From QHXQ01 sp036389375 (GTDB lineage: Bacteria; Acidobacteriota; Blastocatellia; Pyrinomonadales; Pyrinomonadaceae): DNA of 55,809 bases. The notes beneath the pieces are model-generated. The model was given only the letters and a program-made list of their open reading frames with translations, ran no database searches and was not told the origin of the DNA. The stretch lies in assembly GCA_036389375.1 (NCBI GenBank), contig DASVQA010000106.1:1-55809 (forward strand), read 5' to 3'. Shown in pieces: positions 1 through 9,104 of the stretch (its first letter is position 1; each line of letters opens with the position of its first letter). Position numbers and translations under genes: made by a program.

Positions 1-5
1 CTTTG

Positions 6-42
6 GCGCGGCGGCGCAAACTCCTTAGATGCGCCGCCGCGC
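6..42 (-). terminator. GC-rich hairpin after the YVTN gene
   Basis: A perfect 13-bp inverted repeat (6-18 and 30-42) with an 11-nt loop lies just past the stop codon of the minus-strand beta-propeller gene, where a terminator is expected. The window ends too soon to show whether a T-tract follows. Confidence 0.55.
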
Positions 43-53
43 AGGTTATTAGT

Positions 54-2030
54 TTACTGCGCTTGACTCGCGGCAGCCGTGCGCTCGGTGGCTTGCAGCA
101 TCATGTAGGGCAGTTGGCGGACGCCGACGCCCTGCGATGCGCTATCCACGAAGAAGTAGTACACGCCCGCCTGCGGCACTTGCAAGTTCAACTCGTAGAC
201 GCCCGCGCCGACCGAGCGCGCATAGTCGCGTTTCTGCCAGATGCCGGGCGCAAGCGAGGTCAGCACGCGCACGTCCTGCAAGCCTTCTTTCGGCTGCTTC
301 GTCACGGGGTCGGTTAGTTTGAAGCGCAGCGTATAGTTCGTCTGTGCTTGCAGCGGCTTGTCGCGGTTCAGAAACTCGATCTGAAGCGCAGCCGCACGCT
401 CGTGCTTGACGGCGGGGTTCACGACGGCGCGCGCCGAGAAGCAATCGGAGATGCGCGGCTGGTCGAGCAGGAACGCGACATCATAATCGCCGCTCGCAGG
501 CAGGCGCACGTTGGCGCGATATTGACCGGGCGCAACTTCGCGCAGCGAGCGATCCACGATCATCACGGCGCGCGGGTCGCGCTTGTAGTTCTGGAAGCTG
601 CCCATCGGCGCGGACATGCCTTCCTGATAGTAGTAGATCATCTTGTCGGCCGGGTTGGCCACGAGCACGGACGTGCCTTCGGGCGTCGGCGTCATTACGT
701 CGGCGCTGCTTGCCAGCGTGCGCGCATCGCTGGGCGCAAACTGCCCGGCGGGAAACTTGAGCAGGTCGATCTCTTTGCCGATGGTAGCGAGGCGAATCAT
801 CGTGACTTCGGTTGCGCCCGCAGGGCGGATGTAAGCGAACTCGTCGGTGAAAGTGATGCGGTCGGGCGTCTTGCCGATCTCGATGGACTGGACGAGCCGA
901 TTGGTCGAGGCGTCGAAGATGCTGAGGCCACCGCTCGCCGGATTGAGCACGAAGCCGTAGCGGCCGCCGGGCGCAAAACGCACCGTCTGCACGCCGGGCT
1001 TCAAGGCCATGCGCGTGACGATCTGCTGCGCCGTCGCGTCCACGACCGTGATCTGCCCGTCGCCCTCGCTCGTCACGTAGAGCATCTTGCTGAGCGGCGA
1101 AATGGCCACGTCCGAGATGCCCGCGCCGATGGGTAAGTCTTTGAGCTTGGCGAGGCGCTGCACGTCAATCACGGAGAGCGTGCCGACCGCGCGGTTGGTG
1201 ACGAAGGCAAAGCGGTTGTCGGCGCTAAAGGCGATCTCGTGGTGGCCTGCGCCCGTCGGAATCTGCGCGACGACCTTAAAGGTCTCCGCATCGATGACGG
1301 TGACGCCGCTCGTCGCGCCGTCGTCCGTCGCCGCCCATAGATATTTCTCGTCGGGTTGCAGGCGCACGCGCATAGGCTTTGCGCCGGTCTCGACGTTGCT
1401 GACGACCTGCCAGGTGTTCGTGTCAACCACCGCCACCTGATTGATCGCGGGCATCGAGACGAACAGACGCTCGCGGTCGTCGGTCTGCGCCCAGTCTTCA
1501 CCGGGACTCTTGAGGAAAACGAGCGTGACGAGTTTGCTGCCACCGAAGCCGAGCAGCGGATCGATGACGGAGATGTTCGCCTCCTGATTGAGCGCGAGCA
1601 CGTAATAGGCGTTCAGATCAACGTCGGGGCGCGCGCGCAGGCTGCCCGTCAGGTACGACTGAATCTTCTCGTGGCACATCTTGGCGTCGGGCGCTACGCC
1701 TTCGCGGTGGCTGAGCCAGACGGACGGGCGCACGCCCGCGAGCGGATTCTTCGTCGCCGTGTCGGTGATCTTGAAACGCACGATGGCGTCTTCATCTTCC
1801 ATCAACTCGGCGGCCTTTGCGCTCGGCGTGGTCTTGTCAATCGTAAATTCCACCTCAATGCCCTGTCCGACGAATCGTTGGGGCCCGCGCGCTGTTGTCT
1901 CTTTGGGCTGCGCGGTGGTGGCGGTGGCGGTTTGCGTCTGCGGTGCGGGGGTGGTGGTCTTATCCTGCGCGGCGGCAGGCGCGATAAAACTGGCGATTAG
2001 TAAGGCACTTGTCAGGAGATAGCGTGTCAT
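54..2030 (-). CDS. Secreted YVTN/cytochrome d1-type beta-propeller protein
   Basis: A 658-residue exported protein whose first 21 residues form a signal peptide ending near APAAAQ. Residues about 50-180 carry a conserved region without a CxxCH haem motif. Residues about 185-420 hold repeated YVTN-type blades, visible as recurring phrases such as VAVVDTNTWQVV, VTVIDAETFKVV and LSVIDVQRL. Residues about 480-645 look like two Ig-like beta domains. The family includes the d1-haem propeller of nitrite reductase, but no haem ligand is evident, so a scaffold or sensor role in the periplasm is more likely than catalysis. It lies last in the minus-strand run behind the multicopper oxidase, separated from it by two small genes. 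A functional link to copper or redox chemistry at the cell surface is inference from proximity. Confidence 0.8.
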   Translation of the reverse strand: MTRYLLTSALLIASFIAPAAAQDKTTTPAPQTQTATATTAQPKETTARGPQRFVGQGIEVEFTIDKTTPSAKAAELMEDEDAIVRFKITDTATKNPLAGVRPSVWLSHREGVAPDAKMCHEKIQSYLTGSLRARPDVDLNAYYVLALNQEANISVIDPLLGFGGSKLVTLVFLKSPGEDWAQTDDRERLFVSMPAINQVAVVDTNTWQVVSNVETGAKPMRVRLQPDEKYLWAATDDGATSGVTVIDAETFKVVAQIPTGAGHHEIAFSADNRFAFVTNRAVGTLSVIDVQRLAKLKDLPIGAGISDVAISPLSKMLYVTSEGDGQITVVDATAQQIVTRMALKPGVQTVRFAPGGRYGFVLNPASGGLSIFDASTNRLVQSIEIGKTPDRITFTDEFAYIRPAGATEVTMIRLATIGKEIDLLKFPAGQFAPSDARTLASSADVMTPTPEGTSVLVANPADKMIYYYQEGMSAPMGSFQNYKRDPRAVMIVDRSLREVAPGQYRANVRLPASGDYDVAFLLDQPRISDCFSARAVVNPAVKHERAAALQIEFLNRDKPLQAQTNYTLRFKLTDPVTKQPKEGLQDVRVLTSLAPGIWQKRDYARSVGAGVYELNLQVPQAGVYYFFVDSASQGVGVRQLPYMMLQATERTAAASQAQ

Positions 2031-2134
2031 TTTCTTTAATAGCTCCGGGGCAGCAGGTCAAGCTCAGGGTGTCACGAGCAAAGGAGGCGCGGGCGACTTC
2101 ATCTCGGGAGAAAGCCGCCCGCGCGCATCACGCT

Positions 2135-2386
2135 TTAACGGGTGATGGCCTTGAGGTCGCGCATCGTGCTGCAAAACGAGCGGACGGAAATGTGTGCATC
2201 GTTGGCGTAATCGAGAACGGCGCTGCGTAGTTCGGGCGCGTCGGCAAAGACGAAGACGGTGCGGCCGTTGTTTCGTTTGATGTTCTCGATATTGAACGCG
2301 CGGCAACGGAGAAAACTGGCGAGTGTCAGATCGCTGGTCTCAAACACTGGTCGGGCCGGGGAGGGATTCATCGTTTCTTTCATCAT
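2135..2386 (-). CDS. Small DUF5659-like protein
   Basis: A short soluble protein of about 80 residues. The pattern FETSDLTLASFLRCR followed by GRTVFVFAD matches my recollection of the DUF5659 family, small proteins often seen in phage and accessory regions, with no known function. The open frame extends upstream to a TTG at 2425, but that TTG is part of a likely -35 box, so initiation is placed at one of the ATGs at 2386, 2383 or 2371. An AAAGGA precedes the first two very closely, so the exact start is uncertain. The gene lies 104 nt before the beta-propeller gene on the same strand and may be co-transcribed with it. Its link to the oxidase cluster is unclear. Confidence 0.6.
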   Translation of the reverse strand: MMKETMNPSPARPVFETSDLTLASFLRCRAFNIENIKRNNGRTVFVFADAPELRSAVLDYANDAHISVRSFCSTMRDLKAITR

Positions 2387-2396
2387 CCTTTCGCTC

Positions 2397-2425
2397 TTGA
2401 TAGCGACCAAAGGTTTAGTTGTCAA
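2397..2425 (-). promoter_or_regulatory. Likely sigma-70 promoter for the DUF5659-like gene
   Basis: On the minus strand TTGACA (2425-2420) is followed after exactly 17 nt by TATCAA (2402-2397), a strong -35 and a fair -10 box. The predicted start of transcription is near 2390, giving a very short leader for the downstream gene. Confidence 0.55.
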
Positions 2426-2537
2426 GGGGCATACTTCGAGCCGGCCCGCGCACGCAGGCGGCGCACCGGACGCGTGACCGCTCGGACAAGCCCCTTGCCT
2501 GTGCGTTGCGGTCTTGGGGAGACGCTGGTTGTTAACG

Positions 2538-2611
2538 GGAGTGCGAGATATGTTTGCCGATTTGGGCGCGGCCGGCGACGATGCACTCCCCCAAGCGCAT
2601 GCGCCGGCCGC
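2538..2611. other. Nested inverted repeats between the DUF5659-like and small secreted genes
   Basis: A perfect 10-bp stem (2568-2577 with 2602-2611) overlaps a second possible 8-bp stem, GGGAGTGC with GCACTCCC (2538-2545 with 2583-2590). The two pairings compete. The element lies 50-120 nt past the stop of the minus-strand secreted gene and could end its transcript, although no clear T-tract follows. Confidence 0.35.
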
Positions 2612-2660
2612 TCCGTTCGACCCCTAGAGAGTTAGCGAGGTCGAGCACTGAAGGACAAGC

Positions 2661-3089
2661 TTAGAAGCAGGCCGTCCCGCTCTGCGTGGCCAACTGATTA
2701 ATGCAGTTGATGGCGGCGTCGGCATCGGTGAGCAACTGGCTGCCGGTGACGAGCGGCGCACCGTTGGCGTCCGTCGGGTTCTGATTGATCTGACCGGCGG
2801 CGATCAACTGATTGATCTTGGCCTTGAAGTCGTTGAGCTTCTGGATGGAGTCGCAGAACTTGGCGCGGTCGAGCGAAAGCGATGCGTTGTCGAGCTTGGC
2901 GACGAGACTGGCGCGATCCTTATCGGCGCTCTTGCCGGTGATAATAACCGACTGCGTTTCGGTCTTGAGGTTAGCGATCAACTGCTGACATTCGCTGGTG
3001 GTGGAGGCGCTGACGACGGTCGCGCTGGCAATCAGGGCCAGTGCGAAGAGGGTGGCCGCGAGCATGGACTTTTTCATTGTGTGCTTCAT
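2661..3089 (-). CDS. Small secreted helical protein of unknown function
   Basis: A protein of about 142 residues with a classical signal peptide (MKKSMLAATLFALALIASA), so it is exported. The mature part is mostly helical with three cysteines near its ends (SECQQL, KFCDS, AINCIN) and resembles, weakly, the FIMAH-type helical module (KLNDFKAKINQLIAAGQI). The ATG at 3089 is chosen because AAGGA sits seven bases upstream of it; the earlier ATG at 3104 lacks such a site. The gene has its own near-consensus sigma-54 promoter and a paired activator-like site upstream, matching the arrangement upstream of the multicopper oxidase, so the two proteins are probably made together. A periplasmic partner of the oxidase is a reasonable guess, not shown by sequence. 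Confidence 0.75.
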   Translation of the reverse strand: MKHTMKKSMLAATLFALALIASATVVSASTTSECQQLIANLKTETQSVIITGKSADKDRASLVAKLDNASLSLDRAKFCDSIQKLNDFKAKINQLIAAGQINQNPTDANGAPLVTGSQLLTDADAAINCINQLATQSGTACF

Positions 3090-3192
3090 CAAGGTTTCCT
3101 TCATTTTTATTTTTTTAGCGCGCCCCTACAAGTAGATCAGCCCAAGCGGGCTTTAATCTGGCCGATAGGTCGCATCTTCTCTTTACATGTTT

Positions 3193-3208
3193 TGCAACCA
3201 TCGTGCCG
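3193..3208 (-). promoter_or_regulatory. Sigma-54 (-24/-12) promoter for the small secreted gene
   Basis: The minus strand reads CGGCACGATGGTTGCA, matching the sigma-54 consensus TGGCACGRNNNTTGCW at every position but the first. The -24 GG and -12 GC have the required spacing. Transcription would begin near 3180, about 90 nt before the ATG at 3089. Confidence 0.75.
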
Positions 3209-3283
3209 TAGATGCCCTGTGTCAGAATCTTGCTAAAAATCAAGAAATCTTGCCTGAACCGCAAAGCACGAGGCTGGCGGGTG

Positions 3284-3326
3284 TTTCACCATAAAACAGA
3301 CCGTCCGGCGTATGATTCATGGTGAA
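3284..3326. promoter_or_regulatory. Paired inverted activator-like site
   Basis: TTTCACCAT (3284-3292) and CATGGTGAA (3318-3326) are inverted copies whose centres are about 31 bp apart, roughly three DNA turns. They lie 80-130 bp upstream of the sigma-54 promoter at 3193-3208, a normal position for an NtrC-type enhancer. A near-identical pair lies at 9105-9152. Confidence 0.5.
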
Positions 3327-3345
3327 TCATGGCGTTTTTCGCGGC

Positions 3346-3393
3346 AAAAATCAGAGGCGCGCGTGCTACTTCGCATAGCACGCGCGCCTCTGA
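3346..3393 (-). terminator. Intrinsic terminator of the multicopper oxidase gene
   Basis: An 18-bp perfect stem (3351-3368 with 3376-3393) with the 7-nt loop CTTCGCA is followed on the minus strand by TTTTTGCCGC. It lies about 43 nt beyond the oxidase stop codon and is a textbook rho-independent terminator, separating the oxidase transcript from the next sigma-54 promoter. Confidence 0.9.
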
Positions 3394-3435
3394 GGTTAAG
3401 CGTCAAGCTTTGTGCCCGGCTTGCGGGCTGAAGCC

Positions 3436-6400
3436 TTACGGGGTGACGCGGAAGATGCCCCAGATGCCGTTGTCGAACTGGAAGGACGACTGCGTGCGGA
3501 ACAGGTAGTCACCCGTCACGCCGCGCGCGCCGCCCGCGCCGTTCTGCAACACCGCATCGAAGTGGTTGCCCGTGCCGATGCCGAACATCGTGCCCTTCCA
3601 CTCGGAGTAGACATTGTTGCCAATGTTCTTCGAGCCGTTGACGTAAGGCTCCTGCTGCCAAACGTGCCCATGCACGTTGAACACGTTGTTGCGTGCGTGC
3701 CCGCCGGACATCAACACGCGGAAGCGGACAGGCGTGCCAGCCTTCGCGGTGAAGACCGGGGTGACGGGGTCGCCGCCCACCTGCACGTTGTTGAGCGAGT
3801 TGGTAAAGTCAATCGCGCGGGTTGACTGGCTCGGATCAACGCCGGGGCCGGGTTCGCCCGGTTCCGTCCCGCCCGTGAGCGGCATGTCGGGCGCGTAGTT
3901 CATGCGCTTCCACATCGGCTCCGTGCGGTAGTTGATCGCCTTCTGACCCGAATCCTCGGCGTCCTCTTCGTTCGCAACATTCGGCACGGCTGCGGCGTCG
4001 CCCGTGCGGTCGCCGAAGCGCATGTTGATGTCGTTCTGGAACTGGACGACGAACTCGCGGAAGCTCGACGTGCCGGCCGTGACGGTCGCGGCCGAGCGGG
4101 CGGCGGCATCCTCAACCCACGTCGCGCCCTGCGGCTCGATGATGAGTGAAGCAATCGCGCCCTTGTTCGAGTGCTTGATCGGGTCGGACGAGATCAGGTT
4201 GGTTGCGCCGAACTCGACCGGCGTGGCCACAAGCGTCGTACCCGACAGCTTGATGTCGCCCGCGTACCACTTGTAGCTGACGGTCTCGCCGGGGCCGGCC
4301 GTCTGTTTGACGGGCAGACCCGTCGTCTTGTCCTTGTTGTTCGCCACGTTGAAGCCGGCGTTTGAGCCGTCGTTCGTCAACACGTCGTAGGCGAGCAACT
4401 GCGGACGCAGGCCCACTTCGTTCGACGGTTTGACCTGATTGGCGTTGAAGCCATCGACGATCATCGGCATGGTATTCCAGCCAGCGAGGTCGGGCATGTC
4501 AGCAGGCAGACGGTTCGTCAGCGTCAGACCGATACAGTCGCCCGCGTTGGCACGCAGGACGAGCGGCTCGACCGGCACGCCGGGTTTGAGTTTGCCCGTG
4601 CCGTCAAGGTCGGTGCTGCGGACGTAGAGGATCGCGGTCGGGTCAATTAACTGCCCGCCGTTACCGCCACGGTTGTTATAGACAATCGCGCCACCGGCGA
4701 CGGCGTCGCGCGCCAGCACAGCCGTTACGCTGAGCTTGCGGTCGGGCGCAGTGCGCGGGCAAGTGCCGTTGAAGTCAGCCTTGTTCGTGGCCGACGGGAA
4801 CTTGCCGTTGGCGTTCGTCGGCAGCGTCACCAGATCGGACTGAAGCCCCACGCTGCCGTTGTAGGTGCGTAAGAGACCCCACGCGCCGTTCCACTGCCCG
4901 TCCACCGAAGCGTCGGGCTTGTAGAGATAGTCGCTGAAAGGCGCGGTGCCCTTCACCGCCGCGGCGTTGCCGAGCAGGAACTCGAAGTGTTCGGAGATAC
5001 CCATCATCTGCGAGTTCTTGTAGCCGGAGTTGTTGACGAAGGCCGGGTCTTTCGGCGTGCCCGGCTCGAAGAACCACTTCACACCGTTGATGGTGAAGTT
5101 GTGCCCTTCTTCGTGCGCGCCGACGAGCACGCGCACCTGCACCTTGTCGTTCTCATACGCACGCAGAAGCGGCGTGAACGGGTCGCCAGCCTGCACGCCG
5201 CCGGTCAAGGCCGGGTAGAACGTGGGCTGCGTGTTCAGGTCGGGGTTGGCGCGCATGATGTCCGAACGATAGATGTTCGACAGATCACCCGCGACACCGG
5301 CCGCCTGCTGGTTGGTCGCCGGGTCTTGCGCGCGCAACGCCACCGGCTCGTTGCGGTAGTTGACCGTCATCGTGCCCGGATCGGCAGCCGACACGGCCTC
5401 AGGACACGGCAGCGGAGCGCCGCCGGGGCAAACCATCGCCTTCTGGATGTTGATCGGCAGCGCGGCTTCGTCGCGCACGGGCGGGTTGATCACGTTCGCC
5501 GGGTCGGGCGTGATGCGGCCTGCGCCGTTGATGCCGCCACCGGCCTTGTAAGCCAGCGTGTAGTCGGCAAACTCAAGCATGAACTCGCGCGTGCTGTCCG
5601 CGCCGTCCGTGATGATCGCCTGCCAAGAGGTCGGCCCACCGTCGAAACGACCGCCGAGCGGTGCGCCGGTTTCGTTGTGCCGCCACGTGGAGTTCTTCGG
5701 CTCGACGACGAGACCGGCGTAGAGACCAGCCTGCTGGTGCGTCGAAGGCCCGAAGTGGTCGTGCGTGAAGACGGTGCGGAGCGTGCGATCCACGCCGTTC
5801 ATGTTGAGCGTGTCGTCGGCGTACCAACGCTGAATGCTGGTGTTCGCGCCGAGCCAGTCGTCAACGCCGTTGCCGTCCTCGTCGCGGCCCGCCAGCCCGA
5901 AGTACGGGTGCGCTTTAAGCGTCAGTTGCGTCTTCGCGCCGGTCGTGGTGACAAGCCCGCCCGCCGCGTTAATCGCGTGGACGCGCTCCTGCACTTCGCC
6001 GGGGCTGAACGTGCCGTCTTCATAGTTGAAGCCGTTGCCCGCGCCGTCCGACGAGGTCACGTCGAACTTCACGAGGTGGATGTGCTGACCGATGATGTCG
6101 GTCGGTGTCCGCACCTGATAGTCGTCCAGTTCATAGACGCTCGGCGCGAGGTTGGTGTGGTTAAAGACGATGCAATCGCCCGTGTTGGCACGGAAGAAGA
6201 AAGGCTCCGGGGCGCGTGCGCCCGCGAGCGTCGGCGCAACGTCGCCCCAGAGGGTCAGGATGCGCGCCTGCGGATAGTGCCAGCCGGCCTTGTTGAACTT
6301 GAGATCAAGCTGAATGTTGGCGGCTTTGTAAACGCGCGAGTTGCCTGTGGCCGTGCCGTCGTCGGCGCGGCAGGGGTCGGCGAAAGGTGCGCCCGGCTTG

Positions 6401-8451
6401 GCCGGCAGACCGTTCAGTTCGTAGGTCGCGGCCGTGCCGTCGGGCTTGAAGCTCGGCACGAAGTGCTGCGCGTGGAAGTTCATCGCCGCGACTTCGTCGG
6501 GCGTGCCCGTCTCAGGCACTTGCAGCGCCTGCGCGGTCAGCAGTTCCTTGCTGAAGTCGAGCCGGTTGTGGACTTCGGTAAACGTACCACCGGTGATGAC
6601 GTGACGCGGCAGACCGCCATCGTCAATCGTCTCAAGCGGCGGGTGCGGCGGACGGTGACCGGCGACGCCGGGCACGTAGAAGGGGAAGCCTTTGAACGTA
6701 GCCGTCGGCATCACCGGCATGGCGATGGTCGGCAGCGGCACGATGGCGGGGATGGGCGAGCCGGCGGCGATTTCGCCGTCGGGCAGCGCGCGTGCGCCAG
6801 CCGCGGGCCGACCGTTGCCGTCAAGCTCCGTGCCCGCTTCAAACACGTCGTGCGAGCGCCAGAGTTCCCACATGCCCTGCGCGAAGTGCGGGTAGAAGTG
6901 GCAGTGGAAGATCGAGTCGCCGGGCGTCTTGTTGCGATTGCCCGAGCCGCCGTGCGCGATCTCCGTCGTAAACGCATAGCCCGGCCCCATCGCCTGACTG
7001 TCGAGATAGGTGGAATCGTCGGCGTCGGGCGTATTCAACCACTGGTGCGCGTGCAAGTGGTGAATGTGATGCTCTTTCGGGCCGACGTGCAGGACGCGCA
7101 TCTTGACGTGGTCGCCGATGTAGCTGTGATGCACGTTCGACGGATCGTCGGGGAACAGCACCTTCGTGGCCTTGAGGCCGGGAATCAGGTTGCCGTTGGC
7201 GTCGGTGGTGTTCGCGGGAATGTCCACGAGTTCCGCCGGGTCGCCGACCGTCCAAGCAGTCAGGAAGAACTCTTCGTACTTACATTCGGTGCAGTTCGCC
7301 ATCGGGCCGACGCCGAGGCGGTTCGCCAAAATCTCCGAACCGATGCCGGCGATGCCGTAGTTGATCGCAAACTTGTCGCCCACGCTGTGCAGCGTGTGGC
7401 CGAGGACGGGGTCTTCGTATTGCGGGAACGCCTGAATCGCTTTCACTTCGTCGTGATAGACGACCGTGAACTCGCGGAACGGCTGTTCGCGGTCAGGCTC
7501 GACGCCGACCTTCGGATAGGTGTTGGCCGGGAAGCGACCTTTGTTCGGCCCAGTGATGACCGCGTTCAGGTCTGTGTGGACGATGTTGTTGTTCGCATCG
7601 AGCATCTTCAGGACAGGCTTGCCCGCGCGCGGGTGGCCCGCCGGATAGACGGCGTCGTAATCAATAATCGGCTGACCGCCCGCGGTCTTGAGGGCCACGC
7701 CGGTCGTCGGGTCTTTCTTCGTCGCGTACTGAAGCTCTTGCGCAGTCACCTGCGAGCGATACCACTCGGCCTTGGCCGGTTCGACGTTGACCGAGCCGAA
7801 GAGGCCCATCGCCAACGTGCCGCCGTCGCCTTCACCGCTCGTCGTGGCGGCGGTCGAGTAGAGCATGTTGTTGCCTTCGCGCTGCGCGAAGAAGGTGTAG
7901 GTGGCCGAGCCGCCGGGATTGACGAGGCTGCCCGTGGGCGCGATAGCGCCGACGTTCGAGCCGTCCGACTGGATCGAGCCGACCAGTTGCATGCCCGTCA
8001 CGTGGACGCCTGCGGTGCGCGTCGCGGGCGCATCGCCGGCGGCGAACGAGTTGACGCTGTTGAGATCAGGTGCGAGCAGGTTGGTAAAATAGACTTGCAA
8101 ACAATCGCCTGCGTTCATACGCAACGCCAGCGGGCGCGGGCGCTTGTTGTCGCGCAGCCGGACGTTGCCGGGCGTAAGCCCTTTGGTGCTGTCAATCGGC
8201 ACAACGTCGCTTTTCAAAGCGTACATCATGCCGGCCGGGTTGATCGCACCGAGCCGGTTATAGGTGATGACCTGATCGAGCGCGACCACGTCTGCCTTAA
8301 CCGTCCGCACACAATCAACGGGGGGCGGGGTTGGAGTGGGGGCCGGCGTCTGCGCACGCACGCCGGCCGCAGCCGCGAGGAGCGTGAACAGTACCGCCGT
8401 GCAGGCCGTACTGAGGGCCTGCCATTGCCGTAATGTCTCTCTTATATTCAT
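3436..8451 (-). CDS. Giant secreted multicopper oxidase (MnxG-like size)
   Basis: At 1671 residues this is far larger than laccases (about 500) and also larger than MnxG-type manganese oxidases (about 1200). A signal peptide (residues 1-33) and a Pro/Thr linker precede several cupredoxin-like domains. All four copper motifs are present: HHLHAHQW near residue 465 (HxxHxH), HCHFYPHFAQGM near 515 (HCHx3Hx4M, the type 1/type 3 site), HIH near 790, and HDHFGPSTHQQAGL near 895. The last two, normally N-terminal in laccases, therefore come after the first two. Further cupredoxin-like His motifs occur near 1120 (GHNFTINGVKWF) and 1590 (NVFNVHGHVW). It should oxidise a small substrate or metal ion outside the cytoplasm and reduce oxygen to water; the substrate cannot be read from sequence. 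AAGGGA precedes the ATG. Expression is probably sigma-54 dependent. Confidence 0.9.
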   Translation of the reverse strand: MNIRETLRQWQALSTACTAVLFTLLAAAAGVRAQTPAPTPTPPPVDCVRTVKADVVALDQVITYNRLGAINPAGMMYALKSDVVPIDSTKGLTPGNVRLRDNKRPRPLALRMNAGDCLQVYFTNLLAPDLNSVNSFAAGDAPATRTAGVHVTGMQLVGSIQSDGSNVGAIAPTGSLVNPGGSATYTFFAQREGNNMLYSTAATTSGEGDGGTLAMGLFGSVNVEPAKAEWYRSQVTAQELQYATKKDPTTGVALKTAGGQPIIDYDAVYPAGHPRAGKPVLKMLDANNNIVHTDLNAVITGPNKGRFPANTYPKVGVEPDREQPFREFTVVYHDEVKAIQAFPQYEDPVLGHTLHSVGDKFAINYGIAGIGSEILANRLGVGPMANCTECKYEEFFLTAWTVGDPAELVDIPANTTDANGNLIPGLKATKVLFPDDPSNVHHSYIGDHVKMRVLHVGPKEHHIHHLHAHQWLNTPDADDSTYLDSQAMGPGYAFTTEIAHGGSGNRNKTPGDSIFHCHFYPHFAQGMWELWRSHDVFEAGTELDGNGRPAAGARALPDGEIAAGSPIPAIVPLPTIAMPVMPTATFKGFPFYVPGVAGHRPPHPPLETIDDGGLPRHVITGGTFTEVHNRLDFSKELLTAQALQVPETGTPDEVAAMNFHAQHFVPSFKPDGTAATYELNGLPAKPGAPFADPCRADDGTATGNSRVYKAANIQLDLKFNKAGWHYPQARILTLWGDVAPTLAGARAPEPFFFRANTGDCIVFNHTNLAPSVYELDDYQVRTPTDIIGQHIHLVKFDVTSSDGAGNGFNYEDGTFSPGEVQERVHAINAAGGLVTTTGAKTQLTLKAHPYFGLAGRDEDGNGVDDWLGANTSIQRWYADDTLNMNGVDRTLRTVFTHDHFGPSTHQQAGLYAGLVVEPKNSTWRHNETGAPLGGRFDGGPTSWQAIITDGADSTREFMLEFADYTLAYKAGGGINGAGRITPDPANVINPPVRDEAALPINIQKAMVCPGGAPLPCPEAVSAADPGTMTVNYRNEPVALRAQDPATNQQAAGVAGDLSNIYRSDIMRANPDLNTQPTFYPALTGGVQAGDPFTPLLRAYENDKVQVRVLVGAHEEGHNFTINGVKWFFEPGTPKDPAFVNNSGYKNSQMMGISEHFEFLLGNAAAVKGTAPFSDYLYKPDASVDGQWNGAWGLLRTYNGSVGLQSDLVTLPTNANGKFPSATNKADFNGTCPRTAPDRKLSVTAVLARDAVAGGAIVYNNRGGNGGQLIDPTAILYVRSTDLDGTGKLKPGVPVEPLVLRANAGDCIGLTLTNRLPADMPDLAGWNTMPMIVDGFNANQVKPSNEVGLRPQLLAYDVLTNDGSNAGFNVANNKDKTTGLPVKQTAGPGETVSYKWYAGDIKLSGTTLVATPVEFGATNLISSDPIKHSNKGAIASLIIEPQGATWVEDAAARSAATVTAGTSSFREFVVQFQNDINMRFGDRTGDAAAVPNVANEEDAEDSGQKAINYRTEPMWKRMNYAPDMPLTGGTEPGEPGPGVDPSQSTRAIDFTNSLNNVQVGGDPVTPVFTAKAGTPVRFRVLMSGGHARNNVFNVHGHVWQQEPYVNGSKNIGNNVYSEWKGTMFGIGTGNHFDAVLQNGAGGARGVTGDYLFRTQSSFQFDNGIWGIFRVTP

Positions 8452-8957
8452 TGTTCCCTTTCAACGATATGCAGAGTCCAGCACGGGGCGGCGTGGACTC
8501 CGAAGTGGGCTTGTAGGCGTCGGCGCTGGGTCACGATTTGGCGACTGCGAAACTTTAGCTCTCACGCGCGGTCGCAACAGATACCGCAGATCAGCGCACT
8601 ACTTTTATGACTGGCCGGAAAGGCTGGTCAGTTATGAATTGGAATGTGCGAAATTTGCTTGCCCCGCAGCGCGCGCGCGCAAAACCTTTAAGGGGCGGCG
8701 CGTGCAGTTCAACAAGCTAACTGGGGCGAGTGCGTCACGCAGCAGACTTAACTGCTCTTTAACACTCGTGCCGGGCGACCATGCGCGAGCGTGGTGGCAA
8801 GGCTTCATCGATAGAGTTTCATCCAGCGCAACCGGACGGATAAAAGATTGCTTGCCGTCTTCGGTTGGCCTTGCCTTCAAGGCGGATGCGCCATGAAGGA
8901 GCAACGAGCTTACGTACCGGCCTATCGCACGTCTTGAACAACCCGTCGCTTGTGCGA
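8452..8957 (-). other. Roughly 500-nt leader upstream of the multicopper oxidase
   Basis: No convincing gene is seen in this stretch. Transcription from the sigma-54 promoter at 8968-8983 would begin near 8957 and read about 500 nt before the oxidase ATG. Close to the start codon, GAGTCCA and TGGACTC (8474-8480 and 8494-8500) can form a 7-bp hairpin. The stretch may be an untranslated regulatory leader or a small RNA; a second promoter nearer the gene cannot be excluded. Confidence 0.4.
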
Positions 8958-8967
8958 TTAGTGTAAA

Positions 8968-8983
8968 AGCAAGCACCGTGCCT
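8968..8983 (-). promoter_or_regulatory. Sigma-54 (-24/-12) promoter upstream of the multicopper oxidase
   Basis: The minus strand reads AGGCACGGTGCTTGCT, which differs from the sigma-54 consensus only at the first base. The spacing between the GG and GC cores equals that of the sites at 3193 and 9833. An inverted activator-like pair lies about 120-170 bp upstream. Confidence 0.75.
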
Positions 8984-9104
8984 TGCGATCCTGACCATGC
9001 TCCCTTGGTGACATTTCGGCCATATTAGTGCGTATAAATCGGCAACAATTTCTTTGCGATGCCGTTACAAAGCTGCGTGCGCCGGCGGCGGATTGCGCGG
9101 GCCG

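Noticed and set aside
4987..8433. 1148-codon plus-strand open frame antisense to the multicopper oxidase.
   Set aside because: It is an Arg/Val-rich shadow of a GC-rich gene with strong third-position bias. It shows no domain, while the opposite strand has clear copper motifs.
8632..8976. Minus-strand open frame of 114 codons with a helix-turn-helix-like opening (TGCSRRAIGRYVSSLL), similar in feel to IS630 transposase N-termini.
   Set aside because: Only about 35 residues look protein-like, there is no ribosome site, and its start lies upstream of the predicted sigma-54 start site. It is at best a decayed fragment.
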